Origin: CAYZJV01 sp964478945
GTDB lineage: Bacteria > Spirochaetota > Spirochaetia > Sphaerochaetales > Sphaerochaetaceae
Reading direction: 5' to 3'
Assembly (NCBI GenBank): GCA_964478945.1
Contig: CAYZJV010000001.1
Coordinates: forward strand, 1-64,000
Length of the DNA: 64,000 nt
Shown: positions 28,056-35,825 of the stretch, piece by piece
How the letters are laid out: each line of letters begins with the position of its first letter
How positions within the stretch are numbered: position 1 is the stretch's first letter
The notes under the pieces: model-generated
Told to the model about the DNA's origin: nothing
Database searches by the model: none
What the model saw: only the letters and a program-made list of their open reading frames with translations
Translations under genes and position numbers: made by a program

Positions 28056-28087
28056 AAATACCCTTCAAATAGCCTGGAAGGGTATTT
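28056..28087 (-). terminator. hairpin terminator after the 347-residue lipoprotein gene
   Basis: AAATACCCTTC (28056-28066) and GAAGGGTATTT (28077-28087) form a perfect 11-base-pair stem with a 10-base loop. It lies 23 bases beyond the minus-strand stop codon. The T-rich end of the stem (GGGTATTTTGG on the minus strand) supports intrinsic termination. Confidence 0.7.
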
Positions 28088-28109
28088 CAATGAATGATTA
28101 AGTAGCCTA

Positions 28110-29153
28110 TCAGGGGAAATCAAACTCGATGATTCCATTGTCCTTGGTTCCCACATAGTGCTTACCGCCCACAGTGGTGAGGAAACTGTAGATCTCCACA
28201 TTCACCAGATCGCTGGGGAAATCATCCGATACGTCGGTAAAGCTCCCATCGGTGGTGGTGATCTTGTAGATGTTCTTCGCAGCCCCCTGGACATACATAT
28301 CGTCACCATTGCGCAAGACCGCCAGAGTCCTGAAGGACATGTTGGTGTCGGGAAGGGGAAGGGTTTCCGCTCCCTTGGTGAGCGAGGCGATATCAGATCC
28401 GTAATAGATGTCGCCATCGTTGGTGATGAACACGAAATTGCCTGCAGTATCTTCATGCATAGCCACAAAGAGGGACTCAACAGTTGTATTGATGGACAGC
28501 GAACCACCATCGTACAGTTTGTGTTGGTATGTGTAGGTTTCGGTGCCGGCGTCGTAGGAGAATCCACTCACGAGGAAGATGGAGGAGGAGATCGCCAGAA
28601 GCTGTGCCTCATCATATGCAAATGCGGAAGCAAGCATGTCAGTATCGCTTGCATTGAACGCTTCGGAAGTATTGACCACCTTGAAGGTGCCTCCATCGTC
28701 GATCAGCATGAGATCGGCCGATGGTGCCATGCGGATGATCCTGTAGGAATCGTCGTAATCGGAGGCAGTGTAGGGGAGAGATGAAGCATCGTACTTGAAC
28801 AATAGGTTTTGCTCTCCCTCGTTGGCTGTGGTGGCGAAATACAGGTCATTGCCATTTGAGGAAATGTGGTCCTTGTTGATGGTCTTTGGAGCATCGACGA
28901 TCACTGCAAGATCCGTTGAGGGATGTATGAGACGTGTCCATTGGCGGGTTGCGGGATCATAGGATTGGAGGCCTTCGTTGTAGGTGTGCGCGAGGAGTGT
29001 GCCGCCGGCATCCTCGGTGGCCAAGGTGACCGCACCAACATCAACCTTTTCCACCGATTCACTGATGCGAATGAATACTCCACTGTTTTCGGTATTGCAA
29101 CCGACCACAAGCAGCGAGATGGTGAGTATGACGGACAATGATATTCGTTTCAT
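28110..29153 (-). CDS. lipoprotein of unknown function, probably repeat-built
   Basis: The 347-residue protein starts at ATG 29153 after TAGGAGGAA. It has a signal peptide ending in the lipobox LVVGC (Cys19). The mature part is rich in Asp, Ser, Thr and Tyr and contains loosely repeated strands of the kind N-D-L-Y-F-A-T, G-D-I-Y-Y-G and D-D-M-Y-V-Q, suggesting a beta-propeller. I do not recognise the family. It lies 8 bases after the outer-membrane protein gene on the same strand, so the two are probably an envelope pair. Confidence 0.65.
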   Translation of the reverse strand: MKRISLSVILTISLLVVGCNTENSGVFIRISESVEKVDVGAVTLATEDAGGTLLAHTYNEGLQSYDPATRQWTRLIHPSTDLAVIVDAPKTINKDHISSNGNDLYFATTANEGEQNLLFKYDASSLPYTASDYDDSYRIIRMAPSADLMLIDDGGTFKVVNTSEAFNASDTDMLASAFAYDEAQLLAISSSIFLVSGFSYDAGTETYTYQHKLYDGGSLSINTTVESLFVAMHEDTAGNFVFITNDGDIYYGSDIASLTKGAETLPLPDTNMSFRTLAVLRNGDDMYVQGAAKNIYKITTTDGSFTDVSDDFPSDLVNVEIYSFLTTVGGKHYVGTKDNGIIEFDFP

Positions 29154-29161
29154 GATTCCTC

Positions 29162-29785
29162 CTAATTGCTGCGGTAGGTCACCGAGAGGGTGATCGGCAT
29201 AAAGCCTGCGATGGTGGTGTCGTTGGGGTAGGTATGGGCATTGCCGTAGATCTCTGGAATCACTTGCAGTCCCGTTCCGATCGTGATACCCCAATCTTCC
29301 CTGAAATACCAACTGATGCCCGCTTCAAAGGTGGAAAGCAAGCTGAGGAAGCTGGTGTCCACCAGAGAGTTGTAGGAGTTGTAGGCGAACCCGAGACCTA
29401 TGCTCAACGGGAGTTCGAACGTACCCTGCAGAGGTATCCATGTGAGTTTCGCTTGGAAGGGCACACTGGTGAAGAGGTCCCCCCCTATATCATAGGAGAA
29501 CAGATATCCGAGTTCTCCACCGAGTGCAAGGGTGTTGTTGAGGAATCCCTGATATCTGATCGAACCGTACCCACCGACCTTCATCCTCATTTCATCGAAT
29601 GAGAGAAATGTATCGGATTGATCGGGTCTGAAGAAGAATGCGGGCACCACAGGTCCTGCCCTGAAGGTGAACATCTGGCTACCCATGCCATACTGACTGG
29701 AAGACGAAGTGGATTCGGTATCTTGAGCCAAAAGCAGACCTGGCAAACAGATGGCAAACAACACAAACAAAAGGATTTTCTTCAT
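29162..29785 (-). CDS. small outer-membrane beta-barrel protein
   Basis: The 207-residue protein has a signal peptide (1-20, cleavage likely after LLLA) and then alternating amphipathic strands such as FTFRAGPVVPAFFF, GGYGSIRYQGF, LALGGELGYLFSY and FMPITLSVTYRSN, ending close to an aromatic strand. This is typical of an eight-strand outer-membrane barrel. No specific family is recognised. It is the first gene of a two-gene unit with the 347-residue lipoprotein and has its own promoter. Confidence 0.65.
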   Translation of the reverse strand: MKKILLFVLFAICLPGLLLAQDTESTSSSSQYGMGSQMFTFRAGPVVPAFFFRPDQSDTFLSFDEMRMKVGGYGSIRYQGFLNNTLALGGELGYLFSYDIGGDLFTSVPFQAKLTWIPLQGTFELPLSIGLGFAYNSYNSLVDTSFLSLLSTFEAGISWYFREDWGITIGTGLQVIPEIYGNAHTYPNDTTIAGFMPITLSVTYRSN

Positions 29786-29825
29786 CGCACCTTCATCTCC
29801 TCATTCGATCTAGGTATGTGGTGCA

Positions 29826-29854
29826 ATCATATCCTATCGTGTGGTTTTTGAAAA
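29826..29854 (-). promoter_or_regulatory. promoter of the outer-membrane protein and lipoprotein pair
   Basis: On the minus strand TTTTCA (29854-29849) and TATGAT (29831-29826) are separated by 17 bases, about 40 bases before the start codon. The intergenic region is shared with the divergent folD gene. Confidence 0.5.
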
Positions 29855-29934
29855 CCGGTAGCTGACTGTACACATGATCGACGATATCTGGTATAAGAAG
29901 GGAAGTGGGTTCGTCGCCACGCAAGGAGATCCAT

Positions 29935-30804
29935 ATGTTGCTATTGTCAGGAAAAGAAGTTGCCGCAGCGGTTCGTGAAGAGGTGAGGGATGCGACTGTT
30001 GAATTCACCACGAGAACCGGAAGGAAACCGTGTCTGGCGGTTGTACTGGTAGGTGACGACCCTGCAAGCGCCACGTATGTGGCAAGCAAGGGAAAAGCGT
30101 GCGGTGAAGTGGGGTTCGACCACAAGGATTTCCGTCTTGTCGAACAGACCGAAGAAAATGAACTGCTCGGACTGATCCATCGATTGAATGAAGATTCCAC
30201 TGTGGATGGAATATTGGTGCAATTGCCGCTTCCCCCACATTTGCAGGAAAAGTCCATTATCCACGCCATTCGTCCCGACAAGGATGTGGATGGATTGCAT
30301 CCCGCCAATGTGGGGAGGCTGTTGCTTGGGGATCCCCAATTTGTCGCATGCACGCCTGCCGGCATCATGAGGATACTCGACCATTACCACATAGATACGG
30401 TCGGTAGACACGCGGTGATCGTAGGGAGAAGCAATATCGTGGGTAAACCGATTGCATCGCTGCTTATGCAGAAGGGACGCGATGCCACGGTGACCATATG
30501 CCATAGCCGCACCAAGAATTTGGCGGAACAGACGAAACAAGCCGATCTTTTGATCGCAGCGATAGGAAAGCCCGAAGCCATTGGATCCGATATGGTGAAA
30601 CCAGGCGTGGTGGTCATCGATGTGGGAATAAACCGGGTTCCCGATGAAACAAGGAAGAGGGGGTACCGTATTGTGGGGGATGTGGACTATGATGCGGTGG
30701 CACCTTTGAGTTCGGCTATCACACCGGTTCCGGGAGGCATCGGTCCCATGACCATAGCCATGCTCATGGAGAATACCCTGAGGGCCGCCCAAATTCACGG
30801 ATAG
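29935..30804 (+). CDS. folD: methylenetetrahydrofolate dehydrogenase / cyclohydrolase
   Basis: Bifunctional enzyme of one-carbon metabolism. The 289-residue protein has the folate-site segment YVASKGKACGEVG, the substrate motif VQLPLPPHL, KDVDGLHPANVG and the NADP-binding VGRSNIVGKP. The start is ATG 29935 with AAGGAG just before it, not the upstream ATG at 29905. It begins a folD-miaB-sirtuin unit. Canonical in length. Confidence 0.96.
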   Translation: MLLLSGKEVAAAVREEVRDATVEFTTRTGRKPCLAVVLVGDDPASATYVASKGKACGEVGFDHKDFRLVEQTEENELLGLIHRLNEDSTVDGILVQLPLPPHLQEKSIIHAIRPDKDVDGLHPANVGRLLLGDPQFVACTPAGIMRILDHYHIDTVGRHAVIVGRSNIVGKPIASLLMQKGRDATVTICHSRTKNLAEQTKQADLLIAAIGKPEAIGSDMVKPGVVVIDVGINRVPDETRKRGYRIVGDVDYDAVAPLSSAITPVPGGIGPMTIAMLMENTLRAAQIHG

Positions 30805-30820
30805 GAGAAGCATCATACCA

Positions 30821-32128
30821 ATGAAACACCATACCCTCTATTGGATGGAAACCTACGGTTGTCAGATGAACACCGCCGAATCCAATGCATTGGAGGCTGC
30901 CTTGCAGTTGGCCGGCATGAAACCGGCCAAGACGGCCGAAGAGGCCGATTGTGCCATACTCAACACCTGCAGCGTGCGGAAAACCGCCGAGAACCGCATA
31001 TGGGGAAGAATAGGTTACTTCCAACATCTCAAGCAATCGCAGGATCTGACTCTCGTCATCACCGGTTGCATGGCCGAACGACTGGGGGAAGATTTTCTGA
31101 AGGATGCTCCCGCAGTCGACCATGTGATGGGAACCAACGACAAACAAAGGATAGCGGCCCTTCTCTCCGGTGGAAGTGACGAGAGGGAATCTGCCTACAC
31201 GTTCACCGAAAGCTACCATAAGGAAGGTGAGGTGAAATCGTATGTGCCGATCATGAATGGCTGCAACAACTTCTGTGCCTATTGCATCGTACCGTATGTG
31301 AGGGGAAGGGAAGTGTCGCGTGATCCACAATCCATATATGATGAAATCGCTCGTCTTGAGGATAAAGGGGTGAAGGAGATCACCCTGCTTGGACAGAATG
31401 TGAATTCCTATTCGGCCGTATCGGATGGAACCGTTGTCCATTTCCCAGAGTTGCTTTCAGAAATATCCAATCGTGTATCCTCCATCGAATGGATTCGGTT
31501 CGAGAGTCCGCACCCCAAGGATTTCTCCAGGAACCTCATCGAAGTGATCGCACGGGAGCCGGTGATCGCAAACCATCTCCATATCCCTGTCCAAAGTGGT
31601 TCCAGCCGCATCCTGCAAGCGATGAACCGAAGGTATTCAAGGGAACGGTACCTGCAGTTGATCGGCGATCTGAGGGAAGCCGTTCCCGGAATCACCTTCA
31701 CCACCGACGTGATGGTCGGTTTTCCCGGTGAGAGCGAAGCCGATTTTCAAGATACCCTCTCACTCATGGAAGAGGTGGGATTCTTGGAAGCCTTCATGTA
31801 TTACTTCAATCCACGCGAAGGGACAAAAGCCGTCGAGATGCCCGATCAGATCCCATCCGAGGAAAAGATGGCACGATTGCAGCAACTCATCGACCTGCAA
31901 CGATCCATCACCCGATCCCGGAAGGAAGCACGTTGCCGGGGACGGCAGAGGGTGTTGGTGGAACAAATTTCAAAGAAGGACAGTACGCAATACCTGGGAA
32001 GGACCGAACATGACGAAATGGTGGTGTTCTCTCCTTCCAAGGATATCTCGGTGGGAGATTTCGTCACCATCGAATTGCAGACCCTGGTCGGCAACACAAT
32101 GACTGGAGTTCATGTGGTGGACATATGA
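30821..32128 (+). CDS. miaB: tRNA-2-methylthio-N6-dimethylallyladenosine synthase
   Basis: Radical-SAM methylthiotransferase modifying A37 of certain tRNAs. The 435-residue protein has the N-terminal cluster cysteines (Cys14 in YGCQMN, then NTCSVR and TGCMAE), the radical-SAM triad CNNFCAYC and a C-terminal TRAM domain (about 370-433). MiaB rather than MtaB or RimO is favoured by NTCSVRKTAENR. AGGAGAAG precedes ATG 30821. It overlaps the sirtuin start by 4 bases. Confidence 0.93.
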   Translation: MKHHTLYWMETYGCQMNTAESNALEAALQLAGMKPAKTAEEADCAILNTCSVRKTAENRIWGRIGYFQHLKQSQDLTLVITGCMAERLGEDFLKDAPAVDHVMGTNDKQRIAALLSGGSDERESAYTFTESYHKEGEVKSYVPIMNGCNNFCAYCIVPYVRGREVSRDPQSIYDEIARLEDKGVKEITLLGQNVNSYSAVSDGTVVHFPELLSEISNRVSSIEWIRFESPHPKDFSRNLIEVIAREPVIANHLHIPVQSGSSRILQAMNRRYSRERYLQLIGDLREAVPGITFTTDVMVGFPGESEADFQDTLSLMEEVGFLEAFMYYFNPREGTKAVEMPDQIPSEEKMARLQQLIDLQRSITRSRKEARCRGRQRVLVEQISKKDSTQYLGRTEHDEMVVFSPSKDISVGDFVTIELQTLVGNTMTGVHVVDI

Positions 32129-32913
32129 TGGATGATTTGGTGGGGCTGCTGAAACACTCCACACACACAGTGGTATTCACCGGCGCGGGAGTCTCCACAC
32201 TCAGCGGAATCCGTGATTTCAGGGGAACGGGAGGATTCTACACCGCCCAATGGCATGGTATGGGTGTCGAGGATCTCCTCTCATTGGAGGTATTCCTTGA
32301 CGATCCCACGAAATTCTATGGATGGGCAAGGGAATTCCTCTACCATCTCGATACCTTCCAACCCTCGGTCGTGCATACGGTATTGGCGAAAATGGAGAAT
32401 CGTGGTCTGATCAATGGTGTCTATACCCAAAACATCGATCGCTTGCATCAGAGGGGAGGGAGTGCCCATGTGTGGGAAATTCACGGCAGTGCCGATACCC
32501 ATACCTGTCTTTCCTGCCATGCCAAGGCCTCCTATGCCGAGGTTGCTCCCTTGGTTGCCGAAGGTAGGGTTCCCTTGTGTGGAAATTGTGGCGGCATACT
32601 CAAACCCGACATCGTGTTCTATGGTGAGCAACTCGACAATACCTTGCTTGATCGTGCCTATCGTGACATGGCCGCTGCGGATGTGGTGATGGTGTTGGGA
32701 AGCAGCCTTACCGTACAACCGGCAGCTTCCCTTCCCATGGCCACCTACTATCATGGTGGGAAACTGGTGATCGTGAATTCACAACCGACTCCATTGGACA
32801 AGTATGCCAAAGTGAGATTGTATGATCTCAAGGATACGTTCTTTGCACTCGACCATTGGTTGTCAGATTCCGTGGTATCCCATCCTCTCCAAAATGGCGG
32901 TAAGGGTCTGTAG
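32125..32913 (+). CDS. Sir2-family NAD-dependent protein deacylase
   Basis: Sirtuin that removes acyl groups from lysine using NAD. The 262-residue protein has GAGVSTLSGIRDFRG (NAD site), TQNIDRLH, the catalytic histidine in IHGSADTHTC and four zinc cysteines as CLSC and CGNC. The usual GIPDFR appears as GIRDFR. It starts in the miaB stop (ATGATG). Its last 17 codons are overlapped on the opposite strand by the DUF6530-like gene, a tail-to-tail overlap of 51 bases. Confidence 0.92.
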   Translation: MMDDLVGLLKHSTHTVVFTGAGVSTLSGIRDFRGTGGFYTAQWHGMGVEDLLSLEVFLDDPTKFYGWAREFLYHLDTFQPSVVHTVLAKMENRGLINGVYTQNIDRLHQRGGSAHVWEIHGSADTHTCLSCHAKASYAEVAPLVAEGRVPLCGNCGGILKPDIVFYGEQLDNTLLDRAYRDMAAADVVMVLGSSLTVQPAASLPMATYYHGGKLVIVNSQPTPLDKYAKVRLYDLKDTFFALDHWLSDSVVSHPLQNGGKGL

Positions 32914-33351
32914 CCGTTCGCTGATCAACTCATCGTTTTTCGCCAGTTCGTTGGCAAACAGCATGATGTCCTTATCGATCATCTCGTTTCTCGTAGCGAT
33001 ATCGACGGACATCGCATCCCCTTGCAGTCCTATCCTGTCGATCCTGGGATTTTCCGGATCATAGAATTTCGGATATCGATAGGCTTCGGCAAAGTATTCC
33101 TTCGCCTTCACGATGAGGATAGCAAGATCAAGCACTCGGTGAAGCGGCAACTCTTCGGATTGACGTGACCATTTTTCCCCGGTATGTCGCCATACTTTCG
33201 CCGATATCTCCACTGTTCCCCTGTCATTCCACTGTGCCAGTCCCAAGGAGAGACCCTTCGCATCGGAGTCGTAGGCATTCCTCCCATCGACGTGTTCGTA
33301 GTTTTCCACCACCACCACCGGTTTATGCTTCAAAGATGTGGGAATTTCCAT
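32863..33351 (-). CDS. conserved protein resembling DUF6530
   Basis: The 162-residue soluble protein starts MEIPTSLKHKPVVVVENYEHVDG and contains AYDSDAKGLSLGLAQWND, which I recall as typical of the uncharacterised DUF6530 family; this naming is from memory. A helical C-terminal region is rich in charged residues. ATG 33351 has GGAGGTGGA just before it. A cluster of TAGTAA half-sites lies 40-60 bases upstream. It is transcribed toward the sirtuin and overlaps its 3' end. Function is unknown. Confidence 0.65.
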   Translation of the reverse strand: MEIPTSLKHKPVVVVENYEHVDGRNAYDSDAKGLSLGLAQWNDRGTVEISAKVWRHTGEKWSRQSEELPLHRVLDLAILIVKAKEYFAEAYRYPKFYDPENPRIDRIGLQGDAMSVDIATRNEMIDKDIMLFANELAKNDELISERLQTLTAILERMGYHGI

Positions 33352-33392
33352 ATTCCACCTCCTGTTCGGGACAGTACCACGAAAATGACTAT

Positions 33393-33413
33393 TAGTAAAC
33401 TAGTAAATTACTA
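33393..33413. promoter_or_regulatory. operator-like TAGTAA repeat cluster upstream of the DUF6530-like gene
   Basis: TAGTAA occurs at 33393-33398 and 33401-33406, and its complement TTACTA at 33408-33413, so the last two form a 13-base inverted repeat with a one-base centre. The half-sites stand 8 bases and one helical face apart. They lie in the AT-rich promoter region of the DUF6530-like gene, next to a gene for a ribbon-helix-helix protein. Confidence 0.5.
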
Positions 33414-33432
33414 AATAAGTTGAATTTTAAAT

Positions 33433-33462
33433 AACTCCTGTGGAAGCATGTCCACAGGAGTT
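33433..33462 (-). terminator. strong hairpin terminator of the SPFH/ribbon-helix-helix operon
   Basis: AACTCCTGTGGA (33433-33444) and TCCACAGGAGTT (33451-33462) form a perfect 12-base-pair stem with a 6-base loop, 6 bases beyond the ribbon-helix-helix stop. On the minus strand it is followed by ATTTAAAATT. It separates this operon from the DUF6530-like gene. Confidence 0.85.
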
Positions 33463-33468
33463 TTCAAA

Positions 33469-33645
33469 CTACGACTTTTCCTCGGTATCCACTTTTCTTC
33501 TTCGGCGTACCGCTTCGGTGAGAAGATACTCGATTTGTCCATTGATCGATCTGAAATCATCATCGGCCCAACGGGCGAGTTCTTCCCAAAGGGAAGGGGT
33601 GATCCTGAGCAATATTTGTTTTCTTTCCTTATCTTTCTGTGACAT
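33469..33645 (-). CDS. small ribbon-helix-helix (Arc-type) DNA-binding protein
   Basis: A 58-residue gene reads MSQKDKERKQILLRITPSLW from ATG 33645 and ends with DTEEKS and a TAG at 33469-33471. ILLRITPSLWEEL followed by SINGQIEYLLTEAVRRRR is the beta-strand, helix A, helix B pattern of Arc/MetJ-like repressors. It begins 14 bases after the SPFH stop and ends just before a strong terminator, so it is second in a two-gene operon. Arc-type genes adjacent to SPFH genes are common in bacteria. It may autoregulate through the repeats at the SPFH promoter. Confidence 0.82.
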   Translation of the reverse strand: MSQKDKERKQILLRITPSLWEELARWADDDFRSINGQIEYLLTEAVRRRRKVDTEEKS

Positions 33646-33659
33646 GAATTTGATTCAAT

Positions 33660-34685
33660 CTAATAAATCGAGCCGCTATTCACAATCGGCTGGGCGTCCT
33701 TGTTGCCGCAAAGCACCACCAGCAGGTTGCTCACCATGGCAGCCTTACGCTCCTCATCCAGATCGACTACATTGTTTTCACTCAGTTGCTGTAGGGCCAT
33801 TTCAACCATCCCGACCGCACCCTCGACTATCATCTGGCGGGCGGCGATGATCGCACTCGCCTGTTGTCGTTGCAACATCGCTGCGGCGATCTCCGGAGCA
33901 TAGGACAAGTGGGTGATGCGTGCCTCAAGCACCTCGATTCCCGCGATATCGACCTTATCCTGTATCGCAGTCTTCAATTTGGCGGCAACCTCAAGGCTGC
34001 TGCCACGCAATGACTTCTCACCTTCGTCGTCACTCGCATCGTATGGATAGGTGCGTACGATGTTCCTCAAAGCGGAATCGCATTGGATCGAGAGATATTC
34101 CACATAATTGTCCACATTGAAGGCGGCTTTCGCGGTGTTGACCACCTTCCAGATCACCACAATGCCGATGATGATCGGATTCCCCAAGGCATCGTTCACC
34201 TTCTGCTTCTCATTGTTGAGCGTCATCGCCTTGAGTGACATCTTCTTGTTTGGAAGTGAGATGTTCACATTGCCATACTTGGTCATCACCTGATTCTTCT
34301 CAGATTGGGACGATTGTTCACCCTTCACCGAGGGATTCACCGCTCCCACAAAAGGATTCACAAAGTAGAACCCCTCGCCACGAAGAGTGCCATAGTAACG
34401 ACCAAATAGGGTAAGCACCAACGCTTCATTCGGTTTGAGGATCTTCAAACCCATGAACAGAAGCGGTCCCACAAGAAATCCATAGAGGCCGCCAATCACA
34501 ATCAGCAGCACACGTACTCCATTGCTCCAATTGGATGCAAGTGGAGTGAGCCCCACTGTGAACAATGCCAGTGTTCCCAAGATCAAAAGGATATTGAGCA
34601 CCAGCATGAGCATGCCGTTGAAACTTGGGGCAGGACGTTCCTCGATCTGGAACCGTTGCCCGTTGCCATTCACAGAATTTTCCAT
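33660..34685 (-). CDS. SPFH/band 7 (flotillin-like) membrane protein
   Basis: The 341-residue protein has two hydrophobic helices (about 24-45 and 58-80) and then a band 7 domain (from about 81: LKPNEALVLTLFGRYYGTLRGEGFYFVNPF). The domain includes the NVDNYVEYLSIQCDSALRNIV stretch and ends in a helical region with QRQQASAIIAARQ. Band 7 proteins form membrane-attached rings or scaffolds; the client is unknown. A GGAGG precedes ATG 34685. It heads the operon with the small ribbon-helix-helix gene and is divergent from the LuxR-type gene. Confidence 0.88.
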   Translation of the reverse strand: MENSVNGNGQRFQIEERPAPSFNGMLMLVLNILLILGTLALFTVGLTPLASNWSNGVRVLLIVIGGLYGFLVGPLLFMGLKILKPNEALVLTLFGRYYGTLRGEGFYFVNPFVGAVNPSVKGEQSSQSEKNQVMTKYGNVNISLPNKKMSLKAMTLNNEKQKVNDALGNPIIIGIVVIWKVVNTAKAAFNVDNYVEYLSIQCDSALRNIVRTYPYDASDDEGEKSLRGSSLEVAAKLKTAIQDKVDIAGIEVLEARITHLSYAPEIAAAMLQRQQASAIIAARQMIVEGAVGMVEMALQQLSENNVVDLDEERKAAMVSNLLVVLCGNKDAQPIVNSGSIY

Positions 34686-34707
34686 ATATTTCCTCCGTGT
34701 TATTGAT

Positions 34708-34733
34708 ATGATAGCATAATGATAGTATTATGC
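34708..34733. promoter_or_regulatory. operator-like repeats overlapping the SPFH operon promoter
   Basis: ATGATAG occurs at 34708-34714 and again at 34719-34725, an 11-base period. GCATAAT and ATTATGC form a 7-base inverted repeat with a 6-base centre at 34714-34733. The repeats cover the -10 box and start point of the SPFH promoter, a typical place for an autorepressor. Confidence 0.55.
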
Positions 34734-34750
34734 TTTTACATATTTGTCAA
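34722..34750 (-). promoter_or_regulatory. promoter of the SPFH/ribbon-helix-helix operon
   Basis: On the minus strand a perfect TTGACA (34750-34745) and TACTAT (34727-34722) are separated by exactly 17 bases. The transcript would start near 34715, about 30 bases before the SPFH start codon. This is one of the strongest promoters in the window. Confidence 0.7.
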
Positions 34751-34830
34751 TTGGCATGCAAACCGTACAATGGGATGGACATTCTTGCGGTCACATATCA
34801 TAGTACCAACGTGTGATGGAGTGGTTATAG

Positions 34831-35742
34831 ATGGAATTGTTGGCGTTTTGGTTGAGTATCCTGGGTTTCACCTCATTGTTCGGTACATTCATACTTTCAT
34901 TCATCGCCCAGAAGCGAGGTCCCGAGGAATTCAGGTCCCAATACCTGTGGTATGTTGCGATATCGTGGATTTGGTTTGCCCTACAGTTTTTGGGATTCAT
35001 CGAATTGACGTTGCTCCAAAATCCACAGGATGCGGTCATCGCCGTCATAGGGATATCGCGATCCATACTTTCTGTGCTCATCACCTATCGGATCGCCGCA
35101 TTGCTCGTCAGTATCGATACCGGTACGGTGAGCCGTACCCAGAGAAGGCATGGGGTGGTGCTGTCGATACTCGTTGGCATCGTCATCATCGCGGTGATAC
35201 TGGTGGAAAGCAGGGTTGTCGGGTATATCGTATCGTTGCTGGTAAATGGATGTTTTGGAGCCGCATTCCTTGTGTTCTGGCTGAGAATACGCCATAGGTC
35301 CGGTGATTTCCGTTCGGAACGGATGTCCTCCTTTCTTGTGCTTTCGGGAGTCGCTTATCTCATGGTGGGACTGTATACCATACTGTTCCTGCTCTTTCCC
35401 CGTTTCTATCGACCTGTGTATGACGCATTGGCCACTGCTCTGTTCATTTTGGTCTGGTGTGTGAACGATGTGGCAATCTACGTTCGTGAGATGTCGCGAC
35501 AGGAAGCCCCTGAAGAGAAAAGGGAGTTTGTCGATCCCCTCACACTGTATGGCCTCACCCCGCGGGAACAGGAGATCGCCCGGCAGGTGGTGACGGGTCT
35601 CTCGTACAAAGAGATTGCCGACGTGCTCAACATTTCCCCGAGAACAGTGGAAACCCATGTCTACAGGGTGTTCAAGAAGTGCGATGTTGCCAATAAAATG
35701 GAACTTGGAGGCAAATTGTTCCATTTGCGTACAAATACGTAG
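34831..35742 (+). CDS. membrane-embedded LuxR-type transcription regulator
   Basis: The 303-residue protein has about seven hydrophobic helices (about 1-27, 34-62, 68-95, 108-127, 129-151, 166-189, 195-217), then a LuxR/FixJ helix-turn-helix (about 241-295: LTPREQEIARQVVTGLSYKEIADVLNISPRTVETH). No receiver or known ligand domain is seen. It therefore looks like a one-component, membrane-bound sensor-regulator. It is divergent from the SPFH operon and upstream of a hydrolase lipoprotein and ABC cassette, which are plausible targets. The ligand is unknown. Confidence 0.82.
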   Translation: MELLAFWLSILGFTSLFGTFILSFIAQKRGPEEFRSQYLWYVAISWIWFALQFLGFIELTLLQNPQDAVIAVIGISRSILSVLITYRIAALLVSIDTGTVSRTQRRHGVVLSILVGIVIIAVILVESRVVGYIVSLLVNGCFGAAFLVFWLRIRHRSGDFRSERMSSFLVLSGVAYLMVGLYTILFLLFPRFYRPVYDALATALFILVWCVNDVAIYVREMSRQEAPEEKREFVDPLTLYGLTPREQEIARQVVTGLSYKEIADVLNISPRTVETHVYRVFKKCDVANKMELGGKLFHLRTNT

Positions 35743-35765
35743 CGCCTTTCCACTCGAATACGTAG
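35734..35765 (+). repeat. AATACGTAG direct repeats between the LuxR-type gene and the hydrolase gene
   Basis: AATACGTAG occurs at 35734-35742, covering the regulator's stop codon, and at 35757-35765, 23 bases later. Each has the palindromic core TACGTA. The repeats lie about 60-90 bases before the hydrolase start and could bind the regulator. Short repeats like this can arise by chance. Confidence 0.35.
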
Positions 35766-35825
35766 AAATTCCGACTATCAAAACAACCATGAAAGGCATA
35801 CCATGCCAGTCATGGAGAAATTCTA

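Larger units (their letters stand above)
27801..28109. other. AT-rich intergenic region between two lipoprotein genes
   Basis: These 309 bases contain no convincing gene. They hold the promoter and leader of the downstream lipoprotein, including a small hairpin GTCTCA/TGAGAC at 27852-27869. A very AT-rich tract covers about 27940-28050. The terminator hairpin of the upstream lipoprotein gene lies at 28056-28087. Confidence 0.7.

Noticed and set aside
30821..32128. MtaB or RimO instead of MiaB
   Set aside because: The NTCSVRKTAENR segment and overall length favour MiaB.
33440..33850. Plus-strand open frame of 136 codons
   Set aside because: It is antisense to the ribbon-helix-helix and SPFH genes, which have clear family features and operon signals.
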